Made by a program: the position numbers and the translations under genes
Notes under the pieces: generated by a model
Database searches by the model: none
What the model saw: only the letters and a program-made list of their open reading frames with translations
Told to the model about the DNA's origin: nothing
Part shown: piece after piece, positions 63,601 through 64,000 of the stretch
Numbering within the stretch: position 1 is the first letter of the stretch
Layout: each line of letters begins with the position of its first letter
Origin: Thalassospira lucentensis
GTDB lineage: Bacteria; Pseudomonadota; Alphaproteobacteria; Rhodospirillales; Thalassospiraceae
Assembly: GCF_032921865.1 (NCBI RefSeq)
Contig: NZ_CP136684.1
Location: forward strand, 2,639,001 to 2,703,000
DNA: 64,000 nucleotides
Direction: 5' to 3'

Positions 63601-63756
63601 ATGCAACTTGAACGCATCGTTTCCGAAGGGGTCGACGAGGTGCAGGGCTTCTATTTCAGCAAGCCAATCCCGGCCAGCGATTTTGAAGTGCTGTTGAAAT
63701 CGAACGTGACCACGCCGTTCGATGTGTCCTTTGGCGGGAACTCGCGGCCGCACTGA
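60619..63756 (+). CDS. PAS-GGDEF-EAL cyclic-di-GMP regulatory protein
   Basis: A 1045-residue cytoplasmic-type protein that could make and break cyclic di-GMP. After an unknown N-terminal section (about 1-220) come three PAS domains, at about 225-350, 355-475 and 480-600. The GGDEF domain is at about 600-760 with an intact GGDEF (682-686), so it should be able to make c-di-GMP. The EAL domain is at about 780-1035, with EAL (810-812), the DDFGTGYSSL block and the NVEGIET site. No signal peptide or membrane segment is seen. PAS ligands are unknown. Confidence 0.94.
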   Translation: MTNKPGMGVIISSNAAGTLAALIGHLRVPSGVYDPIGESLLVNAPWVQTISPDLADDTWQKIDTHPEIARNIREISAEALNAVGYFSRVDHIDGRDVQFFAWQLSFSEQVYVRIIALQDADATTGTGVLISPQPVLVVERDGGLRFSNKAAEQAALEMGLPGALSLTKPTGQRALFEEGEDNGDWDEVRTVHYGQRIYQWQRMPLPTQDAIALFGQERTREESYRRALEHAVHGIIDLAADGTLTSVNEEAATLFGYDNVRELRQAYLTNPEKFYARSEDLRDLRRDLVSGNGIQARDVEMRRQDGSQLWVRINATEIRGEGGSLLGYSVTVTDITKSRQAEYDLRRRQERYRALVQTAGSVILFLDSEGRILEYNRECEWTFGYSWMEAAGQNFFDFLLLPGERDQVRQAIKRLISGEIIKDEVISFRRRDGEMRLLQWNARAHFGEDGDVSGVICIGQDVTEKLSVERALRRAEEKYRGIFENSAEGLYQSRPLGDILSANPAFVSILGYDSADELLVSQSGFSQCYLNPTNRLRLTGKLLRDGAVQGFEAEMRRRDGKIIWVEENARLVRDDKGVPVLIEGSITDITDRKRSEARIQFLAHHDGLTGLPNRTLFQERLAAAVKRGKHEKRSFVLMLFDLDNFKDINDTLGHPIGDLLLQGVGERMRVCLRNEDVVARLGGDEFAVLIHDPGTVEEVTLVAQRLIERVSERFMLDGNEVQASTSVGICMFPQDGRDEKDLFRNVDLALYCSKAEGRNRYHFFEPRLQVEVQERKALERDLSHAIENDELELFYQPIIDIANHKIIGMEALVRWFHPSRGQVSPVDFIPVAERMGIIADVGRWVLNQACKQTRQWVDAGYGELTISVNLSPLELARHEDLIESVGDVLERSRLNPTQLQFEVTESAVMDNPREAAITLGILRNQGIRIAIDDFGTGYSSLAYLKRFPVDKIKIDRSFIIDLDSRDGNAAIVRAVVFLARSFGMAVNVEGIETEMQLERIVSEGVDEVQGFYFSKPIPASDFEVLLKSNVTTPFDVSFGGNSRPH

Positions 63757-63803
63757 TCATGCAGGCGACCGCATTCCCGGTTTTCAACAGGTTTCGTCCG
63801 TTA

Positions 63804-64000
63804 TCACGCGGCGCGGTGATCCCAGAAATCACCGGCCTTCTGGCGCACGCGATCCCGGTCGATCACGACCGTTAAAGGGCGTGACCGGCTTTTGCGCAGG
63901 ACACCCTGACGACGTAGATCGGCAATCATGCGGCTTGCGGTTTCGGTGGTTGTGGCGATGATGCTGCCCAGCTTGTCGCGTGTCGGTAGAGGGCAGTGAT
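63804..64000 (-). CDS. Crp/Fnr-family regulator, C-terminal part
   Basis: The gene runs off the right edge of the window, so only about the last 65 codons are visible. The reading on the minus strand gives LPTRDKLGSIIATTTETASR followed by MIADLRRQGVLRKSRS, the winged helix-turn-helix of Crp/Fnr proteins (T-x-E-x-x-S-R). It ends with VRQKAGDFWDHRAA and a TGA at 63806-63804. The cyclic-nucleotide-type sensor domain is outside the window. Confidence 0.82.
   Translation of the reverse strand, partial: HCPLPTRDKLGSIIATTTETASRMIADLRRQGVLRKSRSRPLTVVIDRDRVRQKAGDFWDHRAA

Noticed and set aside
1-64000. CRISPR array, IS element, integrase or tRNA attachment site
   Set aside because: I saw no regularly spaced direct repeats, transposase motifs or tRNA-like cloverleaf, including at the edges of the AT-rich island.

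Overview
The window looks like chromosomal DNA of an alphaproteobacterium. The best guess is a Rhodospirillales marine genus such as Thalassospira. This rests on overall style only: GC-rich coding sequence, a short-form psd joined to pssA, a queCDE cluster, a PAS-GGDEF-EAL protein and a Crp/Fnr gene. No rRNA, tRNA, integrase, transposase or CRISPR array was seen, so the genus is an inference.

Layout. (1) 0-4.2 kb: a membrane protein, a LysM cell-wall protein and the psd-pssA phospholipid operon. (2) 4.2-7.4 kb: three orphan periplasmic family-3 solute-binding-like proteins with no permease. (3) 7.5-12.8 kb: an RND efflux operon (padR, adaptor, pump) read leftward behind a perfect 19-bp inverted repeat that is the likely PadR operator. 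(4) 13-15.5 kb: a membrane-anchored AraC-type regulator, an isoprenylcysteine-methyltransferase-like protein and a small unknown. (5) 15.8-17.9 kb: queC, queD and queE for preQ0/queuosine synthesis, with an inverted pair of REP-like hairpins between queD and queC and a possible preQ1-I-like pseudoknot directly upstream of queC. (6) 18-19.3 kb: a SAM methyltransferase translationally coupled to a small membrane protein.

(7) 19.5-24.3 kb is the most unusual part: a sharply AT-rich island with four overlapping genes, namely a Dam-family adenine methylase, a calcineurin-type phosphoesterase, an ORC/CDC6-like P-loop ATPase and an unrecognised protein with Rossmann/CARF-like motifs. I cannot match this set to a named system. 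It is a good candidate for an undescribed defence or DNA-modification operon.

(8) 24.4-31 kb: Cu/Zn superoxide dismutase, two proteins of unknown role and a long-form leucyl-tRNA synthetase. (9) 31-48 kb: an exopolysaccharide locus. A UDP-sugar dehydrogenase is followed by a leftward operon of seven overlapping genes (three GT4 and one GT2 glycosyltransferases, a flippase, a heparinase-like protein and an unknown). A rightward set carries a WecB/TagA transferase fused to an extra domain, a Wzc-like chain-length kinase and a small membrane protein. Two O-antigen-ligase-like proteins and an alpha-toroid protein follow. No outer-membrane Wza porin and no initiating phosphoglycosyltransferase lie here, so the pathway must be completed elsewhere. 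(10) 48-64 kb: mostly ordinary genes, including hrpB, greB, two LysR regulators with neighbouring targets, an MFS transporter, a DUF3095 cyclase-like protein, slyX, a beta-hydroxyacid dehydrogenase, a TerB-like protein, a large c-di-GMP enzyme and the end of a Crp/Fnr regulator gene.
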